A stretch of 50,668 nucleotides of DNA from Bacteroidaceae bacterium (GCA_017615125.1 JAGAAS010000048.1:1-50668); one strand, 5' to 3'; shown: positions 39,754-48,411, counted from the stretch's first letter. Made by a program: numbers and translations. Notes: generated by a model from the sequence alone, not told the origin.

Positions 39754-42048
39754 ATGAAAACTCTCTCTCCCAAGGGACGTAGCTTGCTGTCTGTTGTCGC
39801 CGCGGTCTATGTCTGTCTGCTGGTGTGCATGGCGGGGGCTACAGTCATCGGAAAGGTGGAGGGCTCGGCGGCTTCGCAACGCATCTACGGCGCGTGGTGG
39901 TTCACGGTGTTGTGGGGCGTGCTGGCGGCTGCGGGCATCGGCTACATGCTGGCACGCCGCGTGCGGAGGGCGCTGACGTGGGTGCTGCATGCCTCTCTTG
40001 TCATCATCTTGTTAGGCGCACTTCTTACTCATTTGACGGCACGGCGCGGCATCGTCCACCTGCGCGTGGGCGAAACGACTGAGAGGTTTTACTCGGCCAA
40101 CAAGCAGGGGCTCTACACGGCACACCCGCTGGGCTTCGTGCTGACGCTCGACGACTTTGACATCGACTACCACGAGGGCACGCGCGCCGCTGCCGACTAT
40201 GTGTCGCGGGTGACGATCGACGACGGGAGGTCGTCGCGCTCGGAGGTGGTGTCGATGAACCATATCATCTCCTTCCACGCGCGGAGGCTTTACCAGGCGA
40301 GCTACGACGAGGACGGCGGGGGCTCTACTTTCGTCGTGAACGCAGACCCGTGGGGCATCCCCGTGACGTATGCGGGCTACGGGCTGCTGTTCGTGTCGCT
40401 GCTGTGGATGCTCGTCGACCCGAAGGGCGACTGGCGCCGACTGCTGCGACATCCTGCCCTGAAGAGGGGCGCGCTGACGGTGGCCCTGCTGTTGACAGCA
40501 GTCGGAGCGGGCTGGGGAAGGACGGCAGCAGAGGAGGGGCCACATGCGTTGCCCGACTCGTGTGCCCGCAGGCTGGCGCGGCTGAACATCGTGTATATCG
40601 AGCGCGTGTGCCCGCTGGAGACGTTCGCCATCGACTTCACGAAGAAGCTCTACGGCAAAGAGCACTACGGCGACTACTCGGCCGTGCAGGTATTGAGCGG
40701 GTTCCTTTTCTGGAGTAACGAATGGATGGCGGAGCCCGTGCTGAAGATAAAGAAGAAGGACCTTCGCGCAAAGATGCAGCTGGATAAGTATGCTAGCGTG
40801 CGCGCGTTCCTCGACGCGCAGAATGTGGAATATCGCCTTCGGGAAATGGTAGAGGAGTACTGGCGCGGCAGCCGCGACGAGCTGCACAAGCAGGCAGCGG
40901 AAATCGACGATAGAATTGCACTCGTGATGGAAGTGTGCGAGAAGGTGCCCTTGCGGTTGTTTCCCTTCACGCAGCATGGGGTGACGGAGTGGTACTCGCC
41001 TGCCGACTCGCTTCCAGCGGAGATGACGGCCGAGCAGCAGGAGTACGTGCGGCAGATCCTCTCGGTGGTGCAGAGCTATGCGAAGGAGGAAAACTATGCA
41101 CGTGTGAACGAGACGTTAGACCTTCTTTATAAGTATCAGCAGCGGTTTGGTGGTATGTCGCTTCCCAGTCAAGAGCGTACGAATGCAGAGATGCTTTACA
41201 ATCGCATCCCCTTCGTGAAGCTATTGTTCATGCTCTGCCTGGGGGTGGGACTAGTGACGTTCTTTATGGAAGTGCACCGCCTGACGCGCAGGCAAGAGGA
41301 GACAGAACAGAAGGGCAGAGGAATGTTGCGTGGGGTGCTCGTGGGCGTGATGGCGCTTGCTTTTGCTGCGCTCACGCTGTGCTTGGCGCTGAGGTGGATA
41401 GCGAAGGGCTCGGTGCCGATGTCGAACGGCTACGAGACGATGGTGCTGATGGCGTGGCTGGTGATGCTCGTGTCGCTCGTCGCCTGCAGGCGTTTCGGCA
41501 TTGCGCTCACCTTCGGGTTCCTGCTGTCGGGCTTCTTCCTCTTGGTGGCGAACCTCTCGAATATGGACCCGCAGATAAGCCACGTGATGCCTGTGCTGCG
41601 CTCGCCGCTGCTGAGCATCCACGTGTCGATGATGATGGTGTCGTACGCGCTGCTGTCAATGACGTTCATCTGCGCGCTGACGGCTGTCGTCGTGCGGCTC
41701 GCCTACCGTCTGCGTGGGCAGCAGGAGCTGTGGCAGGAGCCCGTCGAGGCGCTGGCTGTCCTGTCGCGCATCTTCCTCTATCCCGCAATGACGGCGCTCG
41801 GAATGGGCATCTTCATCGGCGCCATCTGGGCCAACGTGTCGTGGGGTAACTACTGGAGCTGGGACCCGAAGGAGACGTGGGCGCTCATCACCTTCCTGAT
41901 CTACGCCGCTGTGCTTCATCCCTCGTCGTTGCCCGCGCTGAGGAAGCCGATGACGTATCATGTGTTCATGCTGCTGGCGTTCCTAAGCATCGTGATGACC
42001 TACTTCGGGGTGAACTACATCCTGGGCGGCATGCACAGCTACGCATAG
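39754..42048 (+). CDS. ccsBA: fused ResB-CcsA cytochrome c biogenesis protein
   Basis: A 764-residue System II cytochrome c synthase that moves heme to the outer face and attaches it to CxxCH motifs. Residues 1-300 are ResB/CcsB-like with four membrane helices and a large periplasmic domain. From about 490 on there are eight or so helices ending in the CcsA heme-binding WWD motif WGNYWSWDPKETWA (near 700). Conserved His residues flank it. As a fused CcsBA it can act alone. It follows the di-heme protein gene by 235 bp with its own promoter; its natural client here is that di-heme protein (inference). Confidence 0.93.
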   Translation: MKTLSPKGRSLLSVVAAVYVCLLVCMAGATVIGKVEGSAASQRIYGAWWFTVLWGVLAAAGIGYMLARRVRRALTWVLHASLVIILLGALLTHLTARRGIVHLRVGETTERFYSANKQGLYTAHPLGFVLTLDDFDIDYHEGTRAAADYVSRVTIDDGRSSRSEVVSMNHIISFHARRLYQASYDEDGGGSTFVVNADPWGIPVTYAGYGLLFVSLLWMLVDPKGDWRRLLRHPALKRGALTVALLLTAVGAGWGRTAAEEGPHALPDSCARRLARLNIVYIERVCPLETFAIDFTKKLYGKEHYGDYSAVQVLSGFLFWSNEWMAEPVLKIKKKDLRAKMQLDKYASVRAFLDAQNVEYRLREMVEEYWRGSRDELHKQAAEIDDRIALVMEVCEKVPLRLFPFTQHGVTEWYSPADSLPAEMTAEQQEYVRQILSVVQSYAKEENYARVNETLDLLYKYQQRFGGMSLPSQERTNAEMLYNRIPFVKLLFMLCLGVGLVTFFMEVHRLTRRQEETEQKGRGMLRGVLVGVMALAFAALTLCLALRWIAKGSVPMSNGYETMVLMAWLVMLVSLVACRRFGIALTFGFLLSGFFLLVANLSNMDPQISHVMPVLRSPLLSIHVSMMMVSYALLSMTFICALTAVVVRLAYRLRGQQELWQEPVEALAVLSRIFLYPAMTALGMGIFIGAIWANVSWGNYWSWDPKETWALITFLIYAAVLHPSSLPALRKPMTYHVFMLLAFLSIVMTYFGVNYILGGMHSYA

Positions 42049-42103
42049 GGGAGGGAAGACATAAATGACGAGGCGGGGACGCACTTTTTCTTCGTCTTGC
42101 TTT

Positions 42104-42131
42104 CAAGAAAGCTGCAGGAACCGTATCTTTG
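42104..42131 (+). promoter_or_regulatory. promoter of crcB/fluC
   Basis: TATCTTTG at 42124-42131 matches TAnnTTTG, with a TTTC about 19 bp upstream at 42101-42104. The ATG at 42160 is 28 bp downstream. Confidence 0.6.
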
Positions 42132-42159
42132 CAGCAGGAAAACGAAAGATTGTTTGTCT

Positions 42160-42540
42160 ATGATTTCGGACATAGTGAAAAATATCGTGGCAGTAGGCAC
42201 GGGGAGTTTCTTCGGCGGGATAGCCCGGTATCTTGTCTCGTTGGCAATGAAGGGGTCTGCGAAGGGCTTTCCTTGGGGGACGCTGACGGTAAACCTGCTC
42301 GGGTGCTTCCTGATAGGCTTGCTCTGGGGCGCCTTCAGCAGGCTGTCGGGCGAGGGGTGCCATTGGGCTCTGTTGCTGACAGTGGGCTTCTGCGGCGGGT
42401 TCACGACCTTCTCCACGTTCTCGAAGGAGGCGCTGTTGCTGATGCAAGGAGGAAACGTGTGGGGAGGCATCGCGTATGTGGCCGTGAGCGTGATAGTGGG
42501 TATCGCCTTAGTGGTGGCGGGATACTTCCTCGTGCGCTGA
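42160..42540 (+). CDS. crcB: fluoride ion channel CrcB/FluC
   Basis: A 126-residue, four-helix membrane protein that exports fluoride as an antiparallel dimer. GGIARYLVS, GTLTVNLLGCFLIG and GFCGGFTTFSTFSKE are the family motifs, including the Phe/Thr track of the pore. The reading frame extends upstream to 42097, but this crosses the promoter. No fluoride riboswitch is recognisable upstream. The FKBP lipoprotein gene begins 52 bp later. Confidence 0.92.
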   Translation: MISDIVKNIVAVGTGSFFGGIARYLVSLAMKGSAKGFPWGTLTVNLLGCFLIGLLWGAFSRLSGEGCHWALLLTVGFCGGFTTFSTFSKEALLLMQGGNVWGGIAYVAVSVIVGIALVVAGYFLVR

Positions 42541-42592
42541 TTGCTTGTCTCGCGGAATGTGTTTTTTGAAAATGTTTTAATGAATCGCTCGT

Positions 42593-43099
42593 ATGAATAA
42601 GTTTATGATTGTGGCTGGCGCGTTGATGGCAGGGGTGCTCCTGCTTGCCGGCTGTATCGGAAAGAATGACAAGAAGCCCGTTTCGTCTGCCGCTGACGAA
42701 GTGTCGGCCAACAAAGCTGCTGGCGAGGCTTTCATGGCGCAGATAGCCGGCGAGGAGGGCGTGGGACGTACCGCCAGCGGGCTCTGCTACCGCGTGATAG
42801 AGGAGGGCAAGGGTGAGGTGCCCACCCTCGAAGATAAGGTGATAGTGCACTATCGCGGCACCCTCATCGACGGTACAGTATTCGACAGCAGCTACGACAG
42901 GGGGACGCCCACCGTCTTCGGCGTGGGCGACGTCATCCCCGGATGGACGGAGGCGCTGTGCATGATGCCCGTCGACTCGAAGTGGATGCTTTACATCCCT
43001 CAGCAGCTCGCCTACGGCAGCCAGCGCGTGGGAAACGCCATCCTGCCCTATTCGGCAATGATATTCGAGGTGGAACTGTTGGGTATTGTAAAAGAATAG
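42593..43099 (+). CDS. FKBP-type peptidyl-prolyl isomerase lipoprotein
   Basis: A 168-residue lipoprotein: signal with lipobox LLAGC (Cys about 21), a Ser/Lys/Ala linker to about 50, then one FKBP domain. DKVIVHYRGTLIDGTVFDSSY, PGWTEALCMMPVDSKW and YIPQQLAYG are the FKBP core; Tyr, Phe, Asp and Trp of the pocket are kept. It probably assists folding of envelope proteins at the membrane. It follows crcB by 52 bp. Confidence 0.92.
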   Translation: MNKFMIVAGALMAGVLLLAGCIGKNDKKPVSSAADEVSANKAAGEAFMAQIAGEEGVGRTASGLCYRVIEEGKGEVPTLEDKVIVHYRGTLIDGTVFDSSYDRGTPTVFGVGDVIPGWTEALCMMPVDSKWMLYIPQQLAYGSQRVGNAILPYSAMIFEVELLGIVKE

Positions 43100-43162
43100 C
43101 TCATCTGCGTTAAGAATATTTTAATTTGCAACTCCGATGTGCACGTTTTCGTCAAATATGCG

Positions 43163-43170
43163 TACTTTTG
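43163..43170 (+). promoter_or_regulatory. -7 box of the LolA-like gene
   Basis: TACTTTTG, 20 bp before the ATG, fits TAnnTTTG. No good TTTG at 19-20 bp. Confidence 0.6.
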
Positions 43171-43190
43171 CAAAAAACTAAATATAATAG

Positions 43191-43835
43191 ATGAAAACGA
43201 TAACCCGACTTTGGCTTGTCTTGCCAATCATGATACTGATGCCCAGCTTCGGTGGCGTCATCCAAGCACAAGAACCACAGGAGATTGTGAGCCGCATGGA
43301 GCAGCTCCTCGACTCAAGAAAAGCGGAAGGGATGGTGATGGAAATCACTATGAGTGTGCCCGTCGTGGGCTCCACGACAATGAAAGTATCCACGCTGGGC
43401 GAGAAGAGCAAGACCGAAGTTCGAGTGAACGAACGAGAGGTTACCAGCTGGAGTGACAAGAAGACCGTCTGGTCCTACGAAGCGAAGGCCGACGAGCTGG
43501 TAATACGTGACGGAGCCGCTGGGACAGATGGGAAAACCGACTTCCTCCAGTCGTTGACCGACACGCACACGTTTCAGCTGAAGGGTTCCACAGCAGAAGC
43601 CTGGTGCATAGAGTGCAAAAGGCTCAAATCGGTGAAAGACAAGGATATCCCTCGCCAGCTTACCCTCTGGGTAGATAGGAAAACATACATGCCGCTGTCG
43701 GTGAAGACATCTCTTTCGGGCGTAAAGATGACGATAGAGAACATCTCCTTCGGCTGCAGCGAGGAAGAGGTGAGCTTCGACCCGGCGCGGTTTGAGGGCG
43801 TGAAGTATCTGGACCTTCGCAAGCAGAGCGAATGA
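43191..43835 (+). CDS. LolA-like periplasmic lipoprotein carrier
   Basis: A 214-residue secreted protein with signal peptide 1-26 (ending IQA). The fold pattern matches LolA/LppX-type incomplete barrels: EIVSRMEQLLDSRKAEGMVMEITMSV, strands with alternating residues, and LWVDRKTYMPLSVKTSLSGVKMTIENISFG near the end. It may carry lipoproteins or lipids across the periplasm. Its stop overlaps the next ATG (ATGA, 43832-43835), so the two proteins are probably made together. Confidence 0.8.
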   Translation: MKTITRLWLVLPIMILMPSFGGVIQAQEPQEIVSRMEQLLDSRKAEGMVMEITMSVPVVGSTTMKVSTLGEKSKTEVRVNEREVTSWSDKKTVWSYEAKADELVIRDGAAGTDGKTDFLQSLTDTHTFQLKGSTAEAWCIECKRLKSVKDKDIPRQLTLWVDRKTYMPLSVKTSLSGVKMTIENISFGCSEEEVSFDPARFEGVKYLDLRKQSE

Positions 43836-44527
43836 GAGGACTGCGGGGCATAGGCGTGCTGATGATGATGTGGGCAACGGCTGCGCTGTCGCAGACCTTC
43901 CCGCTGGAGAGGACAACCTTCCCGCTTCATGCGTGGGTGCCCGTCGACAGGGAGCTGCACTGGGAGCCGACAACACAGGTGAAGAAGGCATGCGCACCCA
44001 TCCTCTGTGACGTCAACGCCCTTCAGCTGGAAGCTGCCACACAGTTCGGCCTCGTGGAGCGCCTGCAGACGCGCGACGCAGCGGAAGCCGTTACGTCGAA
44101 CCTCGTGCTCATCGAGAACAACCCCCACTACCGCGTTGACACGCTGACGTATTCGATTCCCTACCTCACGGCTCACGCTGCCAAGCTGGTTGACGACATC
44201 GCGGTGAAGTTTTCCCGGCGCGTGCAGCAGAAGGGGCTGGGGCACTACCGCCTGATAGTCACCTCGGTGCTGCGAACGGTGGAGGATGTGCTGAACCTGC
44301 GCGCCTCGGGCAACAGGAATGCGGTGCTGAACTCGACGCATTGCTACGCGACAACGTTCGACATCTCCTACGAGCGCTTCTTCCGCGTAGGCTGGTTTGC
44401 CGATGCCGACCCGGAGACGCTCACCAAGATACTTGTCGACGTAGTGCAGGACTTCCGCGAGAGAGGGGAGTGCTACGCCATCTTTGAACGTCGCGAATCG
44501 TGCGTGCATGTGACGGTACGATACTGA
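43832..44527 (+). CDS. secreted DUF5715/M15-like protein
   Basis: A 231-residue secreted protein (signal to about residue 20, ending ALS). The core resembles DUF5715 proteins and the metallo-peptidase M15 fold: RLIVTSVLRTVEDVLNLRASG, then STHCYATTFDISY (about 167-179) with the H and D at the spacing of the SxHxxGxAxD zinc site, and HVTVRY at the C-terminus (CVHV near 225). This suggests a zinc-dependent peptidoglycan peptidase, but the second ligand pair is not definite and the glycine of the motif is replaced. It is translationally coupled to the LolA-like gene. Confidence 0.7.
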   Translation: MRGLRGIGVLMMMWATAALSQTFPLERTTFPLHAWVPVDRELHWEPTTQVKKACAPILCDVNALQLEAATQFGLVERLQTRDAAEAVTSNLVLIENNPHYRVDTLTYSIPYLTAHAAKLVDDIAVKFSRRVQQKGLGHYRLIVTSVLRTVEDVLNLRASGNRNAVLNSTHCYATTFDISYERFFRVGWFADADPETLTKILVDVVQDFRERGECYAIFERRESCVHVTVRY

Positions 44528-44555
44528 AGCCAATTGGAAGTGTGTTTAACTGATA

Positions 44556-44640
44556 CTGATTTTTTCTTTCTTCAAAAAAGTTTTTTCTTTCTTCATACGG
44601 CGAGATTCTTTCTTCATAATTTTTTATTCCTTCTCGAAAA
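44556..44640. repeat. dispersed palindromic repeat, short form, abutting a start codon
   Basis: GATTTTTTCTTTCTTC, then TTTTTTCTTTCTTCATACGG, CGAGATTCTTTCTTCATAAT, then TTTTTTATTCCTTCTCGAAA. The last bases touch the thioesterase ATG at 44641, so the repeat supplies the whole upstream sequence of that gene. Confidence 0.85.
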
Positions 44641-45051
44641 ATGAAAACGATGAAACCATACATCCACAGAGTTAACTACTACGAAACAGACCGCATGCAA
44701 GTGACGCACCATTCGAACTATATCCGCTTCATGGAAGAGGCGCGCATCGACTTCATGGAGCGTGCCGGTATGGGTTACGAGAAAATGGAGGCCGAGGGTG
44801 TCGTCTCGCCCGTGATGGCTGTCACATGTGACTTCCGCAAGCCTACCACCTTCCCCGACGAGATAGAGATAGAGGTGCGCGCAGCCGAACTGTCGCGGCT
44901 GAAGCTGCGGATGGCCTACACCATGAGGGTAGGGGGCGAGCTGGTGTGCACCGCTACCAGCCTTCATTGCTTTCTCCGCAACGGGCGTCCGATAAGCCTT
45001 GAGGAGGAGTTTCCCGAATTCTACCAACTCCTGAAGGAATCGATGGAGTGA
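44641..45051 (+). CDS. acyl-CoA thioesterase, 4HBT/YbgC-like
   Basis: A 136-residue hotdog-fold thioesterase. RVNYYETDRMQVTHHSNYIRFMEEARI has the YbgC-type Asp in the YETD motif (near 17) and the HHSNY catalytic region. The substrate chain length is unknown. An in-frame ATG at 44650 is an alternative start that would leave a slightly longer leader. The gene begins directly at the edge of a dispersed repeat, and no -7 box is seen, so its expression must come from the repeat or from read-through. Confidence 0.88.
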   Translation: MKTMKPYIHRVNYYETDRMQVTHHSNYIRFMEEARIDFMERAGMGYEKMEAEGVVSPVMAVTCDFRKPTTFPDEIEIEVRAAELSRLKLRMAYTMRVGGELVCTATSLHCFLRNGRPISLEEEFPEFYQLLKESME

Positions 45052-45076
45052 GTGAAGAAAAAAATGCAGCATTTGC

Positions 45077-45107
45077 TTTGAGACAGAAGGGATAAGAAGT
45101 AATTTTG
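45077..45107 (+). promoter_or_regulatory. consensus promoter of the carboxylesterase lipoprotein gene
   Basis: TTTG (45077-45080), exactly 19 bp, TAATTTTG (45100-45107), 31 bp before the ATG at 45139. Confidence 0.85.
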
Positions 45108-45138
45108 CCCGAAATTCGCTGAAACAATCGTGACGAAG

Positions 45139-46800
45139 ATGAAAATGAAGAAGTACGTTTGGATAGTGCTCACCGTGTTGGCGATAGCTGTCGCTTTCGT
45201 TTCGTGCAAGTCGTGCAAGTCGGCAAAGCGCAACAAGCCCGTTGTCCCCGAAGTGGTAACCCCTGCGGAGAAGGAGAGCGAGAAGGAGATTATGGAGGAG
45301 TTGTCGTGGCTCCTGATACAGCCGGGACGTTACTACAGCGTAGCGCTTGACGGCAGGAGAGGATATGTGATGATTGACAAGTCGGAGCATACTCACATCG
45401 CTGGGCATTTCTATGAAGATACCGGGGAGGCGTGGGCAGAGCCGCGCTCCTTTACTGCCGAGCTGAAGAAACGCTTTGTGAACGTCACGACAGGCGACGA
45501 GACACGCAAGATTCCCACCAAGGACCTGAAGCGAAGCCTCTCCATCGAGCCCTATGAGGCTCCCGCGTACGAGGCTGTTGACGACCCGCGCTACAGGAAG
45601 CCTACATACGAGGTGAAGGTCACGCAGGACGTCAAGTACGGCACCGCCGACGGCTACTGGACAAACATCTCCGGATTCGAGGATAAGAGCTACACGCGGG
45701 TGGTGCTGGAGGGCTTCCGCAAGAGCATCTCGAAGCGCGAGCTCGACTTGCTGCTCGACCTCTATCAGCCTATCGGCGCGCCTGAGGGGAAGAAGCCGCT
45801 CATCATGTTCATTCACGGAGGCGCGTTCTATGTGGGCGATAGGCAGAGCGCGCCTATGGTAGGCTGGTGCCGCTACTTCACCTCGCTGGGATACGTCTGT
45901 GCCAGCATCGATTACCGCATCGGGTTCCTCCCCTCCAAGGACGACATCGAGCGGGCAGGATATATGGCGTTGCAGGATGCACACGCCGCTATGCGTTTCC
46001 TCGTCTCCAAAGCCGACGAGTACGACATCGATACCGACGAGATCTATGTGGCAGGCACCAGCGCAGGCAGCATCACGGCGCTGAATCTCGCCTTCATGCG
46101 CAACGACAGCCGCCCGCAGTCGTCCTACGGCAAGAAGGCAGGACTCATCAAGACGGAGCGCAGCACCGACCTGGGAAACATAGAGACTTCGGGCAACGAG
46201 TTGCGCAACAAGTTCACCATCCGCGCTGTGGCAAACATGTGGGGGGCGGTGAACAACGTCGATATTCTGAAGAACAGCGACACCGACATCATCTCCTTCC
46301 ACGGAGATGCCGACCAGCTTGTGCCCTACGATCACGGCTACCCCTTCGAGGACATCAAGAACAACCTGGGCGAGAAGCTCTTCAACGAGATGTACGGCTC
46401 GGTGCAGATAGACAAAAAGGCACGTCAGCTGGGGCTCCGCAGCAAGTTCTACGGCTTTCACGGCGAGCCGCACGCCTTCCACGTGAACAAGGACCAGTCG
46501 GTCAACAACTACTATTATCTCATCAGGGATTCCATCAGCTCGTTCTTCTATCAGGAGATGGTGCCTCACGAGGCAACCATCGTGCCCGACAAGCGCGACG
46601 ATCAGCGCTTCGTCATTGCCGACACGGATGTGGATCATGTTTCGTGGCGGGCGGAAGGTGGATTCATCATTGAAACGGGGCGTAACGTGGCTCGCGTGCT
46701 CTGGCGTACCGATGAGACGAATCATCGCCTGTTTGCTTCGGGCACCTATCGCAACGGCTTGGGCTACAAGACGAGCAGGGAGGTGATGAAGCCGTACTAG
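45139..46800 (+). CDS. carboxylesterase/lipase-like lipoprotein
   Basis: A 553-residue lipoprotein, an alpha/beta hydrolase of the carboxylesterase type B or acetyl-esterase group. The lipobox AFVSC puts the acylated Cys near 23 (signal MKMKKYVWIVLTVLAIAVAFVSC). After a roughly 150-residue N-terminal part the catalytic domain shows the oxyanion motif HGGAF (near 226), nucleophile Ser in GTSAGS (near 308), an Asp in HGDADQLVPYDHG (near 388) and a His in HGEPHAFH (near 445). A C-terminal extension follows. The GTG at 45130 is not used here because the ATG at 45139 gives the normal lipoprotein signal; 45145 is also possible. Its substrate is unknown. Confidence 0.88.
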   Translation: MKMKKYVWIVLTVLAIAVAFVSCKSCKSAKRNKPVVPEVVTPAEKESEKEIMEELSWLLIQPGRYYSVALDGRRGYVMIDKSEHTHIAGHFYEDTGEAWAEPRSFTAELKKRFVNVTTGDETRKIPTKDLKRSLSIEPYEAPAYEAVDDPRYRKPTYEVKVTQDVKYGTADGYWTNISGFEDKSYTRVVLEGFRKSISKRELDLLLDLYQPIGAPEGKKPLIMFIHGGAFYVGDRQSAPMVGWCRYFTSLGYVCASIDYRIGFLPSKDDIERAGYMALQDAHAAMRFLVSKADEYDIDTDEIYVAGTSAGSITALNLAFMRNDSRPQSSYGKKAGLIKTERSTDLGNIETSGNELRNKFTIRAVANMWGAVNNVDILKNSDTDIISFHGDADQLVPYDHGYPFEDIKNNLGEKLFNEMYGSVQIDKKARQLGLRSKFYGFHGEPHAFHVNKDQSVNNYYYLIRDSISSFFYQEMVPHEATIVPDKRDDQRFVIADTDVDHVSWRAEGGFIIETGRNVARVLWRTDETNHRLFASGTYRNGLGYKTSREVMKPY

Positions 46801-46909
46801 CTTCACGCAGCAAGGACATCAGAGAGCTTATGTGAGTGCTTATCCGTTTTGTTAGCTATATAAGGAAGATTCGTTTTTAGGAACAGTTCAATCATAAATA
46901 TAAACTAGA

Positions 46910-47809
46910 ATGAAAAAGATCAGAGCCGCCGTCGTTGGATACGGCAACATCGGGAAGTATGCATTACAGGCGCTTGAGGCAGCCGAAGATTTTGAAGTGG
47001 CAGGCATCGTGCGCCGCAAGGGGGCCGAAGATAAGCCGGCAGAGTTGAAGGACTACACCGTAGTGAAGAGTATTCGCGAACTGCACGACGTGGACGTCGC
47101 CATCCTGGCTACTCCAACGCGTCAGGTGGAGGCTTACGCTTTGGAGTGCTTGGCAGCAGGCATAAACACGGTGGACAGCTTCGACATCCACACGCAGATT
47201 GTGGATCTGCGACGTGTGCTTGGTGAGGCTGCGCGCCGTGCAGGACGTGTGTCGGTGATCAGCGCAGGATGGGACCCAGGCAGCGACAGCATCGTGCGCG
47301 CCCTTATGCAGGCTATCGCGCCGAAGGGAGTGACGTACACGAATTTCGGCCCGGGACGCAGCATGGGACATTCGGTTGCCGTGCGTGCGATACCAGGTGT
47401 GCGCGACGCGCTCTCCGTAACGATTCCGTTGGGAACGGGCATTCATCGTCGTATGGTGTACGTGGAGCTGGAGCCCGGCGCAGATTTCCCGACAGTAGCT
47501 GCTGCTGTGAAAGCCGATCCTTACTTCGTGAACGATGAGACGCACGTCATGCAGGTTGACGACGTGGATGCGCTCAACGATGTGGGGCACGGCGTCAATC
47601 TCGTGCGCAAGGGTGTGAGCGGAGCTACGCACAATCAGCTGTTTGAGTTCAACATGAAGATCAACAATCCTGCGCTCACGGGGCAAGTGCTCGTGTGTGT
47701 GGCGCGTGCTGCTGTGAAGATGCAGCCAGGAGCCTACACGATGATAGAGATTCCTGTTATCAATATGCTGCCAGGCGACAGGGAAGAGAATATCCGTCAC
47801 CTCGTGTAA
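46910..47809 (+). CDS. ddh: meso-diaminopimelate dehydrogenase
   Basis: A 299-residue NADPH-dependent enzyme that makes meso-diaminopimelate directly from tetrahydrodipicolinate, ammonia and NADPH. The N-terminal Rossmann loop is VVGYGNIGKYAL. SAGWDPGSDS, GPGRSMGHSVAVRAIPGV and HRRMVYVELEPG are family hallmarks. It is the one-step alternative to the succinylase or acetylase branches and works with DapA (29.2 kb). A 110-bp spacer precedes it, with no clear -7 box. Confidence 0.94.
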   Translation: MKKIRAAVVGYGNIGKYALQALEAAEDFEVAGIVRRKGAEDKPAELKDYTVVKSIRELHDVDVAILATPTRQVEAYALECLAAGINTVDSFDIHTQIVDLRRVLGEAARRAGRVSVISAGWDPGSDSIVRALMQAIAPKGVTYTNFGPGRSMGHSVAVRAIPGVRDALSVTIPLGTGIHRRMVYVELEPGADFPTVAAAVKADPYFVNDETHVMQVDDVDALNDVGHGVNLVRKGVSGATHNQLFEFNMKINNPALTGQVLVCVARAAVKMQPGAYTMIEIPVINMLPGDREENIRHLV

Positions 47810-47835
47810 GATACCTTCCTGCTCAAAGACAATAA

Positions 47836-47865
47836 GAAGCGCATCCTTCATACAGGGTGCGCTTC
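47836..47865 (+). terminator. weak terminator-like hairpin after ddh
   Basis: GAAGCGCATCC pairs with GGGTGCGCTTC around an 8-base loop, 26 bp after the ddh stop. No T-run follows, so it may not terminate alone. Confidence 0.5.
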
Positions 47866-48403
47866 GTGTATAGAAGTAGAGAAGATGGGGAAGCTCGCTT
47901 GCAGCTAGCTTCACTCTGACAGCACGGACAGGAGCACCGAGTGTCTCCGGCCTTCTGGGAAGAGTTTTTCTGGTTTTTTGTTGAAAGTCTCGCTATCGTT
48001 ATCGCTATCGCCATCGTCTCATTCGATAAATTCGGGTAATTCGTGGTTTTTTTCCGAGGCGCCGCCTGCTTGTAACCGAAGATTCAAATTACTTTGCAGC
48101 GTAATTTGTGCAATAACGGAGAATCTTTCGTCATTACATGCTTGTCTTTTTTGAACCGCGAAAAGACGCATGGGACTTTTATAAGCGACGCATGCATCGT
48201 TTATAAGCGACGCATGCGTCGTTTGAATTTTTCTTTGCGGTAAAAGCTTAGTTCCTAACGAATAAGACGTGTTTTGCTTGAGACGGGAAGTGATTTCTTC
48301 TTTTTTATAAGTGTTTCCTTCTTTTTGGAAATGTGAAGTGCTGCTTACAGGCGGAAAGGACAGGAAAAAATATGCGTTTCTTTCTTTTTTCCCAAAAAGT
48401 CTC
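47866..48403. other. 540-bp spacer with palindromic tandem units
   Basis: No credible gene. It holds a degenerate ATCGCTATCG run (about 47993-48018) and a nested hairpin CAAATTAC-TTTGCAGC-GTAATTTG (about 48087-48110) inside GAAGATTC/GAATCTTTC arms. Two 22-bp tandem units (48178-48199 and 48200-48221) follow, built around CGACGCATGC(G/A)TCG. The rest is AT-rich leader. Confidence 0.7.
48178..48221. repeat. 22-bp palindromic tandem repeat
   Basis: Two units of TTTATAAGCGACGCATGC(A/G)TCG lie head to tail. The second contains the perfect palindrome CGACGCATGCGTCG; the first is one base off. A third partial AAAGACGCATG lies at 48161-48171. Together they resemble binding sites for a dimeric regulator of the next gene. 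Confidence 0.75.
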
Positions 48404-48411
48404 TATCTTTG
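48404..48411 (+). promoter_or_regulatory. -7 box of the TPR-HTH regulator gene
   Basis: TATCTTTG, 27 bp before the ATG, with TTTC about 19 bp upstream (48381-48384). Confidence 0.7.

Noticed and set aside
42061-42160. Fluoride riboswitch before crcB
   Set aside because: The leader between the -7 box and the ATG is only about 28 bp and shows no aptamer core.
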